This document shows, piece by piece, positions 34,165 to 43,227 of a stretch of 64,000 nt of DNA (the first letter of the stretch is position 1; each line of letters starts with the position of its first letter). The notes under the pieces were generated by a model. The model did not search any database. It saw only the letters and a list, made by a program, of their open reading frames with translations, and was not told the origin of the DNA. The position numbers and the translations under genes are program-made. The stretch comes from Rahnella inusitata_A (GTDB lineage: Bacteria; Pseudomonadota; Gammaproteobacteria; Enterobacterales; Enterobacteriaceae): NCBI RefSeq assembly GCF_965118895.1, contig NZ_CBCPJJ010000001.1, forward strand, positions 124,001 to 188,000. Reading direction: 5' to 3'.

Positions 34165-35883
34165 ATGGAGATGTTGTCAGGAGCCGAGATGGTCGTTCGA
34201 TCGTTAATCGATCAGGGCGTGAAGCAGTTATTCGGTTATCCCGGCGGAGCGGTGTTGGATATCTATGATGCCCTGCACACGGTCGGCGGGATTGATCATG
34301 TGCTGGTGAGACATGAACAGGCCGCTGTTCATATGGCTGACGGTTATGCGCGTGCCACGGGCGAAGTGGGCGTGGTGCTGGTGACGTCCGGTCCCGGTGC
34401 AACCAATGCGATCACCGGTATTGCGACAGCTTATATGGATTCCATTCCGCTGGTGGTGCTATCCGGCCAGGTACACAGTTCACTGATCGGTTATGACGCG
34501 TTCCAGGAATGCGACATGGTGGGGATCTCCCGTCCGGTGGTGAAACACAGTTTTCTGGTAAAACGCGCGGAAGATATTCCTACCGTGCTGAAAAAAGCTT
34601 TCTATCTGGCGTCCACGGGCCGTCCGGGCCCGGTGGTGGTCGATTTGCCAAAAGACGTGGTGAATCCGCAAATCAAATTACCTTACGCTTACCCTGAACA
34701 GGTTGCGATGCGGTCGTATAACCCGACGGTGCAGGGGCATCGCGGCCAGATTAAACGCGCGTTGCAGACGTTGCTTGCCGCGAAAAAACCGGTGCTGTAC
34801 GTCGGTGGTGGGGCGATCAACTCTGAGTGTCACGCAGAAATTCTGGAACTGGCAGAAAAACTGAATCTGCCGGTAACCACCTCCCTGATGGGGCTGGGCG
34901 CGTTCCCGGGCACACATCGTCAGAGTCTGGGTATGCTCGGCATGCATGGTACATACGAAGCCAACATGGTGATGCACAACGCCGATCTGATTTTCGGCGT
35001 GGGTGTGCGTTTCGACGACCGTACTACCAATAATCTGGCGAAGTACTGCCCGAATGCCACCGTAATGCATATCGATATCGACCCGACGTCGATCTCCAAA
35101 ACCGTCAGTGCTGATATTCCTATTGTCGGTGATGCGAAACAGACGCTGGTTCAGATGCTTGAATTGCTGGCGCAGAGCGACGACAAACAGGAATTTGATG
35201 CGCTGCGCGACTGGTGGACAAGTATTGAAAACTGGCGTGCGCGTCAATGCCTGAGCTACGACAAAAACAGTGGCAAGATCAAACCGCAGGCCGTTATCGA
35301 AACGCTGCATCGCCTGACCAAAGGTGACGCCTACGTGACGTCGGACGTCGGTCAGCATCAGATGTTCGCCGCACTTTATTATCAGTTTGATAAGCCACGT
35401 CGCTGGATAAACTCCGGTGGCCTCGGCACGATGGGCTTCGGTCTGCCTGCCGCGCTGGGTGTGAAACTCGGTCTGCCGGACGAAACGGTAATTTGTGTCA
35501 CCGGTGACGGCAGCATCCAGATGAACATTCAGGAGCTGTCGACCGCGCTGCAATACGGTTTACCCGTCATTGTGATCAACCTGAATAACGGTTATCTCGG
35601 TATGGTGAAACAGTGGCAGGACATGATTTATTCCGGTCGCCATTCGCAATCCTACATGGAATCGCTGCCTGACTTCGTCAAACTGGCGGAAGCTTATGGT
35701 CACGTTGGCATTGCTATCCGCACGCCTGATGAGCTGGAAAGCAAACTGATTCAGGCACTGGAACAGAAAAATCGTCTGGTATTTGTGGATATCAGCATTG
35801 ATGAAACAGAACACGTTTACCCGATGCACATCCGTGGCGGTGCGATGGACGAAATGTGGTTAAGCAAAACGGAGAGGACCTGA
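34165..35883 (+). CDS. ilvI: Acetolactate synthase isozyme III, large subunit
   Basis: The 572-residue ThDP enzyme condenses pyruvate with pyruvate or 2-oxobutyrate at the start of valine, leucine and isoleucine synthesis. The catalytic Glu is in LVRHEQAAVHMADGYAR (about residue 49), the FAD-binding middle domain follows, and the ThDP motif GDGSIQMNIQELSTA starts near 448. The length matches E. coli (574). GGAGG lies 8 bases before the ATG. The small subunit ilvH starts 2 bases after the stop. Confidence 0.97.
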   Translation: MEMLSGAEMVVRSLIDQGVKQLFGYPGGAVLDIYDALHTVGGIDHVLVRHEQAAVHMADGYARATGEVGVVLVTSGPGATNAITGIATAYMDSIPLVVLSGQVHSSLIGYDAFQECDMVGISRPVVKHSFLVKRAEDIPTVLKKAFYLASTGRPGPVVVDLPKDVVNPQIKLPYAYPEQVAMRSYNPTVQGHRGQIKRALQTLLAAKKPVLYVGGGAINSECHAEILELAEKLNLPVTTSLMGLGAFPGTHRQSLGMLGMHGTYEANMVMHNADLIFGVGVRFDDRTTNNLAKYCPNATVMHIDIDPTSISKTVSADIPIVGDAKQTLVQMLELLAQSDDKQEFDALRDWWTSIENWRARQCLSYDKNSGKIKPQAVIETLHRLTKGDAYVTSDVGQHQMFAALYYQFDKPRRWINSGGLGTMGFGLPAALGVKLGLPDETVICVTGDGSIQMNIQELSTALQYGLPVIVINLNNGYLGMVKQWQDMIYSGRHSQSYMESLPDFVKLAEAYGHVGIAIRTPDELESKLIQALEQKNRLVFVDISIDETEHVYPMHIRGGAMDEMWLSKTERT

Positions 35884-35885
35884 TC

Positions 35886-36377
35886 ATGCGCCGGATTTTA
35901 TCAGTATTACTGGAAAACGAATCGGGCGCGTTGTCCCGCGTAGTCGGCCTGTTCTCTCAGCGTGGCTACAACATCGAAAGCCTCACCGTTGCGCCGACCG
36001 ATGATCCCACATTGTCGCGTATGACGATCCAGACCGTAGGTGATGCCAAGGTGCTCGAGCAGATCGAAAAGCAGCTGCATAAGCTGGTCGACGTGTTGCG
36101 CGTCACTGAACTGGTGCAGGGCGCTCACGTTGAGCGCGAAATCATGCTGGTGAAGGTTCAGGCTTCTGGCTATGGCCGGGAAGAGGTGAAACGTTCAACT
36201 GAAATCTTCCGTGGGCAGATTGTGGATGTTACGGCGACGCTTTACACCGTTCAGCTTGCGGGCACCAGCGACAAGCTCGACGCCTTCTTAGCCAGCATTC
36301 GTGACGTGGCTGAAATTGTCGAAGTGGCACGCTCCGGCGTGGTCGGTGTTTCGCGCGGCGACAAGATCATGCGCTAA
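35886..36377 (+). CDS. ilvH: Acetolactate synthase isozyme III, regulatory subunit
   Basis: The 163-residue subunit activates IlvI and gives valine feedback inhibition. The N-terminal ACT domain (ILSVLLENESGALSRVVGLF, residues 4-23, with NIESLTVAPTDDP) binds valine, and the C-terminal domain (about 85-163) completes the subunit. Length and sequence are nearly those of E. coli IlvH. The ATG at 35886 follows GGAGAGG; an upstream in-frame start inside ilvI is rejected. Confidence 0.97.
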   Translation: MRRILSVLLENESGALSRVVGLFSQRGYNIESLTVAPTDDPTLSRMTIQTVGDAKVLEQIEKQLHKLVDVLRVTELVQGAHVEREIMLVKVQASGYGREEVKRSTEIFRGQIVDVTATLYTVQLAGTSDKLDAFLASIRDVAEIVEVARSGVVGVSRGDKIMR

Positions 36378-36418
36378 AGCCTAAAAAATCAGCAGGATGT
36401 AAAATTTATCTGCACAGT

Positions 36419-36452
36419 GAAAGCTCAACTTTTTAGTTGGGCTTTCTTTTTT
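36419..36452 (+). terminator. Terminator of ilvIH
   Basis: A 12-base arm GAAAGCTCAACT pairs with AGTTGGGCTTTC (one G-T pair) around TTTT, followed by TTTTTT. Confidence 0.9.
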
Positions 36453-36462
36453 GCGGCCCAGG

Positions 36463-36474
36463 TGAAGCGATTCG
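36463..36474 (+). promoter_or_regulatory. Possible Cra operator upstream of cra
   Basis: TGAAGCGATTCG differs from the Cra consensus (TGAAWCSNTHHW) at the W after TGAA and at the last base. It lies 70-80 bp before the cra start, suggesting autoregulation. Further down, a small hairpin AGATAA / TTATCT (36510-36525) sits just upstream of the cra ribosome binding site. Confidence 0.35.
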
Positions 36475-36544
36475 GTAAAACACCTTGCCCGGCAGGGGCT
36501 TCTGGGGTTAGATAAAGCATTATCTTTCTTAAGGGGTTATCTCA

Positions 36545-37549
36545 GTGAAGCTGGATGAGATCGCGAGGTTAGCGGGCGTTTCGCGTACGACGGCCAGTTA
36601 TGTTATTAACGGCAAAGCGAAGCAATATCGTGTCAGCGATAAGACAGTCGAAAAAGTCATGGCTGTCGTGAAGGAACATAACTATCACCCGAATGCGGTG
36701 GCTGCGGGTTTACGCGCCGGCCGGACCCGTTCTATTGGTCTGGTGATCCCCGATCTGGAAAATACCAGTTATACCAAGATTGCCAATTTTCTCGAGCGTC
36801 AGGCACGCCAGCGTGGCTATCAACTGCTGATTGCTTGTTCGGAAGATCAACCTGACAACGAAATGCGCTGCATCGAGCATCTGCTGCAACGTCAGGTTGA
36901 TGCGATCATCATTTCCACGTCTTTACCGCCGGAACATCCTTTTTATCAGCGCTGGGCCAATGATGATTTCCCCATCATTGCGCTGGATCGTGCGCTCGAC
37001 CCTGAGCATTTCATCAGCGTTGTCGGTGCCGATCAGGAAGATGCTCTGATGCTGGCGCAGGAATTGCGAACGTTCCCTGCTGAATCGGTATTGTATCTCG
37101 GTGCATTGCCTGAATTATCGGTCAGCTTCCTGCGTGAGCAGGGCTTTCGCGAGGCCTGGGCTGAAGATTCACGTCAGCCGCAGTATCTTTATGCCAATGC
37201 GTATGACCGCGAATCAGCGGCGGTGGTGTTTGCCCAGTGGCTGAAGCACAATCCTATGCCACAGGCACTTTTCACCACCTCGTTTCAGTTGTTACAGGGC
37301 GTCATGGACGTCACGCTGAAAACGGAAGGGCGTTTGCCTGTCGATCTGGTGATTGCTACCTTTGGGGATAACGAGCTTCTCGACTTCCTCGAGTGTCCGG
37401 TTCTGGCGGTCGCTCAGCGTCATCGTGACGTTGCCGAACGTGTGCTGGAGCTGGTACTGGCGTGCCTGGATGAACCGAAAAAGCCAAAAGCAGGCCTGAC
37501 CCGTATTCGCCGCAACCTCTTCCGCCGTGGCCGGTTGAGCCGCAAGTAA
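36545..37549 (+). CDS. cra: Catabolite repressor/activator Cra (FruR)
   Basis: The 334-residue LacI-family regulator senses fructose 1-phosphate (or F1,6-bisphosphate at high level), represses glycolytic genes and activates gluconeogenic genes. The N-terminal DNA-binding domain (LDEIARLAGVSRTTASYVIN, residues 3-22, and the hinge helix with NAVAAGLRAGRTRSIG) is almost identical to E. coli; the periplasmic-binding-protein-like effector domain follows. Translation begins at GTG, with AAGGGG upstream, as in E. coli. Length identical to E. coli. Confidence 0.97.
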   Translation: MKLDEIARLAGVSRTTASYVINGKAKQYRVSDKTVEKVMAVVKEHNYHPNAVAAGLRAGRTRSIGLVIPDLENTSYTKIANFLERQARQRGYQLLIACSEDQPDNEMRCIEHLLQRQVDAIIISTSLPPEHPFYQRWANDDFPIIALDRALDPEHFISVVGADQEDALMLAQELRTFPAESVLYLGALPELSVSFLREQGFREAWAEDSRQPQYLYANAYDRESAAVVFAQWLKHNPMPQALFTTSFQLLQGVMDVTLKTEGRLPVDLVIATFGDNELLDFLECPVLAVAQRHRDVAERVLELVLACLDEPKKPKAGLTRIRRNLFRRGRLSRK

Positions 37550-38151
37550 TCCTGACGGGTATTCTATTGAGTGCCCGTGATTCCCTCCCACAAACACACT
37601 TATCTATCCTCTCTTGCCCAATAGCTCACAACGCGTTAAAAAATTCCATGCGGGGAAAGTGGTTAATTTAGGAACATTCCCAGAGCGTTGAATTATTAAC
37701 AAATGTTTTCGCCTTACAGTTACCGATATAAATCTGTTTATTGATATCTAAAATACGTTAATGCTGTCTGCAAAAGTGCTGTAGAATTCCCCGCTTAATT
37801 TCTCCGGGTATGCAGTTGTCTCGCGATTCGTGGTTTTTAAACGCCCTGAAAGGCTTGTGCCATGCGGGCTGGCTCACAAAATGATGATGATTTAGCCGTG
37901 ATAGCCAAAAAAAAATCGGAAATGATTTTTCTTATGGCAAAGAGAACAAGAAACGAGAGTCAGATAACAGAAGAATATAAATAGTTAAATAATATTCAGT
38001 TTGGTTTTTTTTTAAACGAAATTATTAACCCTCCGAAATTTCTTCAGCTAATCATGACGTTATTTTCTATTTCACCTCTAAAATACCTCACCGCGTTACG
38101 TCGGGCTTTCGGGTCCCCGCGTAAATATTGCCAAACCGCCTCCGCTCTGGC
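37550..38151. other. Long non-coding region between cra and mraZ
   Basis: About 600 bp without a credible gene. It starts with a weak hairpin after cra (ACGGG / CCCGT, 37554-37580) and is AT-rich, with A and T runs at 37909-37916 and 38002-38010. The imperfect AT-rich stem AAAAATC / GATTTTT (near 37912-37932) may end a transcript on either strand. No tRNA or known small RNA could be recognised by eye. Confidence 0.5.
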
Positions 38152-38181
38152 TTGACAAGGTTTTAAAACCATCCGTAAACT
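38152..38181 (+). promoter_or_regulatory. Pmra promoter of the dcw cluster
   Basis: A perfect -35 (TTGACA, 38152-38157) with an 18-bp spacer to TAAACT (38176-38181), the same hexamers as E. coli Pmra, which supplies most of the transcripts for the downstream cell-division and wall genes. Confidence 0.8.
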
Positions 38182-38189
38182 CTTTTAAG

Positions 38190-38214
38190 TGGGAATTTGT
38201 GGAGGAAAGTGGTG
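38190..38214 (+). promoter_or_regulatory. MraZ-binding repeat
   Basis: Three TGG-type repeats at exact 10-bp intervals: TGGGA (38190), TGGAG (38200) and TGGTG (38210), spaced by five bases. MraZ of E. coli binds TGGGN repeats with 5-bp spacers here and represses the cluster. They lie just downstream of the -10 element, in position to block initiation. Confidence 0.75.
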
Positions 38215-38242
38215 ATTAGGGTCATAGAGGGGTAGATCGGTC

Positions 38243-38701
38243 ATGTTTCGTGGCGCGACGATGGTTAACCTCGACAGCAAAGGGCGACTTGCCGTACCCA
38301 CCCGTTACCGGGATTTGCTGAGCGAAGAATCGCAAGGTCAAATGGTGTGTACCATAGACCTCCATCACCCATGTCTCCTCCTTTACACCCTCCCCGAGTG
38401 GGAAATTATTGAACGTAAATTGTCCCGTCTGTCGAGCATGAACCCCGTTGAGCGCCGTATTCAGCGCCTGTTGCTGGGACATGCAAGTGAATGTCAGATG
38501 GATAACGCCGGGCGTCTGCTGATTGCCAACACTCTGCGTCAGCACGCCGGGCTCGCAAAAGAAGTGATGCTGGTTGGGCAGTTCAACAAGTTTGAATTGT
38601 GGGATGAACAGACCTGGTATCAACAAGTTAAGGAAGACATAGACGCTGAACAATCGTCTCAGGAACCACTCTCTGACCGATTACAGGACTTGTCATTATA
38701 A
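38243..38701 (+). CDS. mraZ: Transcriptional regulator MraZ
   Basis: The 152-residue AbrB-like protein forms a ring that binds the repeats in its own promoter and represses the dcw cluster. Each half has the MraZ motif with DxxGR: MVNLDSKGRLAVPTRYRD near residue 7 and QMDNAGRLLIANTLRQHAG near 81. The length is that of E. coli. Start at ATG 38243 with the typical MFRGA. First gene of a 15-gene cluster with very small gaps. Confidence 0.97.
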   Translation: MFRGATMVNLDSKGRLAVPTRYRDLLSEESQGQMVCTIDLHHPCLLLYTLPEWEIIERKLSRLSSMNPVERRIQRLLLGHASECQMDNAGRLLIANTLRQHAGLAKEVMLVGQFNKFELWDEQTWYQQVKEDIDAEQSSQEPLSDRLQDLSL

Positions 38702-38703
38702 GC

Positions 38704-39645
38704 ATGGTTGAAAACTACAAACACACTTCCGTCTTGCTGGATGAAGCCGTCAACGGCCTGAACATCCGCCAGGACGGCATTTATATAGACGGAACCTTTG
38801 GCCGCGGTGGCCACTCACGTCTGATTTTGTCACAGCTTGGCCCACAAGGTCGCCTGCTGGCGATTGACCGCGATCCGCAGGCAATTAAAGCCGCAGAATC
38901 TATTGATGACGCGCGTTTTTCTATCGTTCACGGACCTTTCTCCGATCTCGCTGACTATGTTCGCGAGCGCGGTCTGGAAGGCAAGATCGACGGCGTATTA
39001 CTGGATTTAGGCGTTTCCTCACCGCAGCTTGATGATGCGGAACGGGGTTTCTCCTTTATGCGTGACGGGCCTCTGGATATGCGCATGGATCCGACGCGTG
39101 GTTACTCAGCGGCTGAATGGCTGATGAAAGCGGAAGAAGAAGACATCATCTGGGTATTGAAAACGTTCGGTGAAGAGCGTTTTGCGAAACGCATTGCGCG
39201 CGCGATTGTCGAGCGGAACCGCGAATTACCAATGACGCGTACCAAAGAACTGGCTGATTTGATTGCGAATGCCTCACCGTTTCGTGAGAAGCATAAGCAT
39301 CCGGCGACACGCAGCTTCCAGGCGATTCGTATCTACATCAACAGTGAGCTGGAAGAAATCGAACGTGCGCTGGACGGCGCGCTGGAAATTCTGGCACCGG
39401 CAGGGCGTTTATCCGTCATCAGCTTCCACTCACTGGAAGACCGCATCGTGAAACGCTTTATCCGTCAGCACAGCCGTGGCGCGCAAGTGCCTGCCGGGAT
39501 TCCGATGACGGAAGCGCAAATCGCTGAACTTGGCGGACGCTCATTAAAATCAGTGGGAAAAATGATGCCTTCCGATGCGGAAGTGTCAGAAAACCCGCGG
39601 GCACGCAGTTCAGTCCTGCGTTTTGCTGAGAGAACGGCATCGTGA
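38704..39645 (+). CDS. rsmH: 16S rRNA (cytosine1402-N4)-methyltransferase
   Basis: The 313-residue SAM-dependent enzyme (MraW) makes N4-methyl C1402 in the ribosomal decoding centre. Motifs: HTSVLLDEAVNGL at the N-terminus, the SAM loop YIDGTFGRGGHSR (about residues 27-39), LLDLGVSSPQLDDAERGFSF near 100 and the C-terminal SFHSLEDRIVK. The length equals E. coli. It starts 2 bases after mraZ and overlaps ftsL by 4 bp (GTGA). Confidence 0.97.
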   Translation: MVENYKHTSVLLDEAVNGLNIRQDGIYIDGTFGRGGHSRLILSQLGPQGRLLAIDRDPQAIKAAESIDDARFSIVHGPFSDLADYVRERGLEGKIDGVLLDLGVSSPQLDDAERGFSFMRDGPLDMRMDPTRGYSAAEWLMKAEEEDIIWVLKTFGEERFAKRIARAIVERNRELPMTRTKELADLIANASPFREKHKHPATRSFQAIRIYINSELEEIERALDGALEILAPAGRLSVISFHSLEDRIVKRFIRQHSRGAQVPAGIPMTEAQIAELGGRSLKSVGKMMPSDAEVSENPRARSSVLRFAERTAS

Positions 39646-39962
39646 TTGGCAATGAACGTCACGGTTTGGTGGGGGTTATTGCCAGCGACATTTTGCGCAA
39701 TGGCAAGGTCCCGATGATTTTGCTGATTGCCGTTTTGATCAGCGCCATCTTCGTGGTCACCACTGCGCACCGTACGCGTTTACTGACAGCACAGCGCGAA
39801 CAGTTAGTACTGGAAAGGGATGCGCTGGACATCGAGTGGCGCAACCTGATCCTCGAAGAGAATGCCCTCGGTGATCACAGCCGGGTAGAGCGCATCGCAA
39901 CGGAGAAATTGCAGATGCAACATGTTGATCCATCTCAAGAAACTATTGTGGTTCAGCCTTAA
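39642..39962 (+). CDS. ftsL: Cell division protein FtsL
   Basis: The 106-residue bitopic protein is part of the FtsQLB divisome subcomplex and helps activate FtsWI. It has a short cytoplasmic N-terminus, one membrane segment (VPMILLIAVLISAIFVVTTA, about residues 23-42) and a periplasmic leucine-zipper coiled coil (LLTAQREQLVLERDALDIEW) nearly identical to E. coli. The GTG at 39642 gives a cytoplasmic part about 15 residues shorter than in E. coli FtsL (121), which is mostly the poorly conserved start. Coupled to rsmH by the GTGA overlap. Confidence 0.95.
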   Translation: MIGNERHGLVGVIASDILRNGKVPMILLIAVLISAIFVVTTAHRTRLLTAQREQLVLERDALDIEWRNLILEENALGDHSRVERIATEKLQMQHVDPSQETIVVQP

Positions 39963-39989
39963 AATGCGCACGGAGGATACAGGCAGCTA

Positions 39990-41753
39990 ATGAAAGCAAC
40001 ACGCACCGCGAAGTTAAAGCGTCCCGAAGATCAAGCCAGCTTTATCAGCTGGCGTTTTGCGTTGTTGTGCGCCTGTATTTTACTGGCCTTGCTGGGGCTG
40101 ATGTTGCGGGTGGCTTATCTTCAGGTGATAAACCCCGATAAGCTGGTGAAAGAAGGGGACTTACGTTCCCTGCGCGTTCAAACCATTCCGACATCCCGCG
40201 GGATGATCACCGACCGCTCGGGGCGGCCTCTGGCCGTCAGCGTGCCTGTGAATGCAATTTGGGCCGATCCGAAAGAAATTACCGATCGCGGCGGCATCAC
40301 GCTCGATACCAAGTGGAAAGCGCTCGCCGACGCCCTCAACATGCCACTCGATCAGCTTTCTGCCCGCATCAACGCCAATCCCAAAGGCCGCTTCGTTTAT
40401 CTCGCCCGTCAGATCAACCCCTCCGTTGGCGAATACATTCGCAAACTTAAACTGCCGGGGATTTCCCTGCGTCAGGAGTCCCGTCGTTACTATCCGGCCG
40501 GACAGGTGACATCGCACGTCATTGGCGTCACTAACATCGATGGCGAAGGTATTGAAGGCGTTGAGAAAAGCTTTGACCGCTGGCTGACCGGGAAACCGGG
40601 CGAACGCACCATCCGTAAAGACCGCTTCGGGCGCGTCATTGAAGACATTTCCTCCGTTGACAGCCAGGCTGCGCACAATCTGGCGCTAAGCATCGACGAA
40701 CGTTTGCAGGCACTGGTGTATCGCGAACTGAACAACGCCGTGGCATTTAACAAAGCCGAATCCGGCACTGCGGTACTGGTCGATGTGCAAACCGGTGAAG
40801 TGCTGGCGATGGCCAACAGCCCGTCTTATAACCCAAATAATATGCCGAACACCCCGAAAGACGTGATGCGTAACCGCGCCATCACCGACATCTTCGAGCC
40901 GGGTTCCACCGTCAAACCGATGGTAGTGATGACGGCGCTGAAAAATGGTGTCGTGCGCGAGAATAGTGTGCTGAACACCGTGCCGTATCGAATCAACGGT
41001 CACGAGATTAAAGATGTGGCCCGTTACGCGGAGCTGTCCGTGACGGGTATCTTGCAGAAGTCGAGTAACGTCGGTGTTTCACGACTGGCGTTATCGATGC
41101 CGTCCGCAGAGCTGGTAGATACTTACTCGCGATTCGGATTGGGAAAACCGACCAATTTGGGACTGGTTGGAGAAAGCAGTGGCTTATACCCTAAAAAACA
41201 ACGGTGGTCTGACATAGAGAGGGCCACCTTCTCTTTTGGCTACGGGCTAATGGTGACACCTCTCCAGCTAGCGCGAGTCTACGCAACGATTGGCAGCATG
41301 GGCATTTATCGTCCGCTGTCGATAACCAAAGTTGATCCGCCTGTCTCTGGCGAACGTATTTTCCCGGAACCGATTGTCCGCACCGTCGTGCATATGATGG
41401 AAAGCGTCGCACTGCCCGGCGGTGGTGGCGTGAAGGCGGCGATCAAGGGTTACCGCATCGCGATTAAAACCGGTACCGCGAAGAAAGTCGGTCCCGATGG
41501 TAAGTATGTGAACAAATACATTGCCTACACCGCAGGCGTTGCACCGGCAAGCAATCCAAGATTTGCGCTGGTGGTGGTTATCAACGATCCGCAGGCAGGG
41601 AAGTATTACGGTGGGGCCGTTTCCGCACCTGTGTTCGGCGCGATCATGGGCGGCGTATTGCGCACCATGAACATCGAACCGGATGCGCTGACTGCCGACG
41701 AAAATGCAGACATAGTGAATAATCAAAAAGAGGCTTCAGGTGGCAGATCGTAA
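39990..41753 (+). CDS. ftsI: Septal peptidoglycan transpeptidase FtsI (PBP3)
   Basis: The 587-residue class B penicillin-binding protein cross-links septal peptidoglycan with FtsW. A single membrane anchor (FALLCACILLALLGLMLRVAY, split here at about residues 23-43) is followed by the dimerisation domain and the transpeptidase domain with STVK (about residue 307), SSN (about 359) and KTGT (about 493). The C-terminal EPDALTADENAD resembles the E. coli site processed by Prc. It ends within murE, overlapping it by 14 bp. Confidence 0.97.
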   Translation: MKATRTAKLKRPEDQASFISWRFALLCACILLALLGLMLRVAYLQVINPDKLVKEGDLRSLRVQTIPTSRGMITDRSGRPLAVSVPVNAIWADPKEITDRGGITLDTKWKALADALNMPLDQLSARINANPKGRFVYLARQINPSVGEYIRKLKLPGISLRQESRRYYPAGQVTSHVIGVTNIDGEGIEGVEKSFDRWLTGKPGERTIRKDRFGRVIEDISSVDSQAAHNLALSIDERLQALVYRELNNAVAFNKAESGTAVLVDVQTGEVLAMANSPSYNPNNMPNTPKDVMRNRAITDIFEPGSTVKPMVVMTALKNGVVRENSVLNTVPYRINGHEIKDVARYAELSVTGILQKSSNVGVSRLALSMPSAELVDTYSRFGLGKPTNLGLVGESSGLYPKKQRWSDIERATFSFGYGLMVTPLQLARVYATIGSMGIYRPLSITKVDPPVSGERIFPEPIVRTVVHMMESVALPGGGGVKAAIKGYRIAIKTGTAKKVGPDGKYVNKYIAYTAGVAPASNPRFALVVVINDPQAGKYYGGAVSAPVFGAIMGGVLRTMNIEPDALTADENADIVNNQKEASGGRS

Positions 41754-43227
41754 TTTGCGCGACCTATTAGCGCCCTGGGTGAGTGATGCCCCGGCGGTAG
41801 CGCTAAAAGACATGATTTTAGACAGCCGCGTGGCGGCTGCCGGAGATCTGTTCGTCGCGATTTCAGGCCATACCAGCGATGGGCGTCGTTTTATTCCCCA
41901 GGCAATTGCCCAGGGTGTCGCTGCCGTTGTGGCCGAAGCAAAAGGTGAACAAGAGCATGGAACGGTTAGCCAGATGCATGGCGTGCCGGTGATTTACCTC
42001 GAAAATCTTAGTGTTTTGCTGTCCGAACTGGCAGGACGTTTTTATCATCAGCCGGCTCAGGCCTTACGTCTGATCGGCGTGACCGGCACCAACGGCAAAA
42101 CCACGACCACGCAGCTGCTGGCGCAGTGGAGTCAGTTGCTGGGTGAAACCAGCGCCGTGATGGGCACCGTGGGTAATGGTTTACTCGATAAAGTGGTACC
42201 GGCGGAAAATACCACCGGTTCTGCGGTACAGGTTCAGCATATTCTGGCGGATTTAGTACAGCAGGGCGCCACCTTCGCCGCGATGGAAGTTTCCTCGCAC
42301 GGGCTGGTTCAGCACCGCGTCGCTGCGCTGCCGTTTGCCGCTGCGGCTTTCACCAACCTCAGCCGTGATCATCTGGATTATCACGGCGATATGCAAAGCT
42401 ACGAAGATGCCAAATGGCAACTCTTCTCTTCGCATCAGGTTGGCCAAAAAATTATTAATGTTGACGATGAAGTTGGGTTGCGCTGGCTGGCGAAAACCCC
42501 CGACGCTATCGCCGTCACCATGGAAGATAACATCCCGGCAGGCTGGAAAGGCCGCTGGCTGGCGGCGCGCAGCGTGAATTATCACGACAACGGCGCGACC
42601 GTGAATATCGATTCAAGCTGGGGCGAAGGGTTGCTGGAAAGCCGTCTGATGGGCGCGTTCAACGTCAGTAATCTGCTGGTGGCGCTGGCGACCTTGCTTT
42701 CACAAGATTATCCGCTGGCGCAGTTGCTGGCGGTGAGTTCACAACTGCAACCGGTGTGCGGCCGCATGGAAGTGTTCAATGCGCCGGGCAAACCGACCGC
42801 CGTGGTGGATTACGCTCATACGCCTGACGCGCTGGAAAAAGCGCTGGCTGCGGCGCGTCTGCACTGTCGTGGCACGCTGTGGTGTGTGTTTGGCTGCGGC
42901 GGCGATCGCGACAAAGGGAAACGTCCTCTGATGGGCGGCATTGCGGAACAGTACGCCGATCGCGTGATCGTGACGGATGACAACCCGCGCAGCGAAGAGC
43001 CCCGCGCCATTGTCGCCGATATCCTTGCCGGGCTGCTGGATGCTGGCCGGGCGCAGGAAATTCATGGCCGCGCAGAGGCAGTAACCAGCGCGATTATGCA
43101 GGCAACTGAAGATGACGTTGTGCTGATCGCAGGTAAAGGCCACGAGGATTACCAACTGGTAGGCAATCAGCGTCTCGACTATTCCGATCGCGTAACGGTT
43201 GCCCGTTTGCTGGGGGTGATCGCATGA
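41740..43227 (+). CDS. murE: UDP-MurNAc-L-Ala-D-Glu:meso-diaminopimelate ligase
   Basis: The 495-residue Mur ligase adds meso-diaminopimelate to the stem peptide. The ATP loop GVTGTNGKTTTTQL starts near residue 110, and the DAP-specific motif DNPRSEEPR near 413, which marks a DAP rather than a lysine ligase. Start codon GTG inside the end of ftsI, as in E. coli. It overlaps murF by 4 bp. Confidence 0.97.
   Translation: MADRNLRDLLAPWVSDAPAVALKDMILDSRVAAAGDLFVAISGHTSDGRRFIPQAIAQGVAAVVAEAKGEQEHGTVSQMHGVPVIYLENLSVLLSELAGRFYHQPAQALRLIGVTGTNGKTTTTQLLAQWSQLLGETSAVMGTVGNGLLDKVVPAENTTGSAVQVQHILADLVQQGATFAAMEVSSHGLVQHRVAALPFAAAAFTNLSRDHLDYHGDMQSYEDAKWQLFSSHQVGQKIINVDDEVGLRWLAKTPDAIAVTMEDNIPAGWKGRWLAARSVNYHDNGATVNIDSSWGEGLLESRLMGAFNVSNLLVALATLLSQDYPLAQLLAVSSQLQPVCGRMEVFNAPGKPTAVVDYAHTPDALEKALAAARLHCRGTLWCVFGCGGDRDKGKRPLMGGIAEQYADRVIVTDDNPRSEEPRAIVADILAGLLDAGRAQEIHGRAEAVTSAIMQATEDDVVLIAGKGHEDYQLVGNQRLDYSDRVTVARLLGVIA

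Noticed and set aside
34678..35553. Open frame of 291 codons on the minus strand
   Set aside because: It lies entirely within ilvI in the opposite strand; ilvI is conserved over its full length, and the frame has no recognisable protein features or ribosome binding site.
38002..38010. Run of nine Ts as a terminator
   Set aside because: No GC-rich stem lies directly before it; it is part of a generally AT-rich gap.
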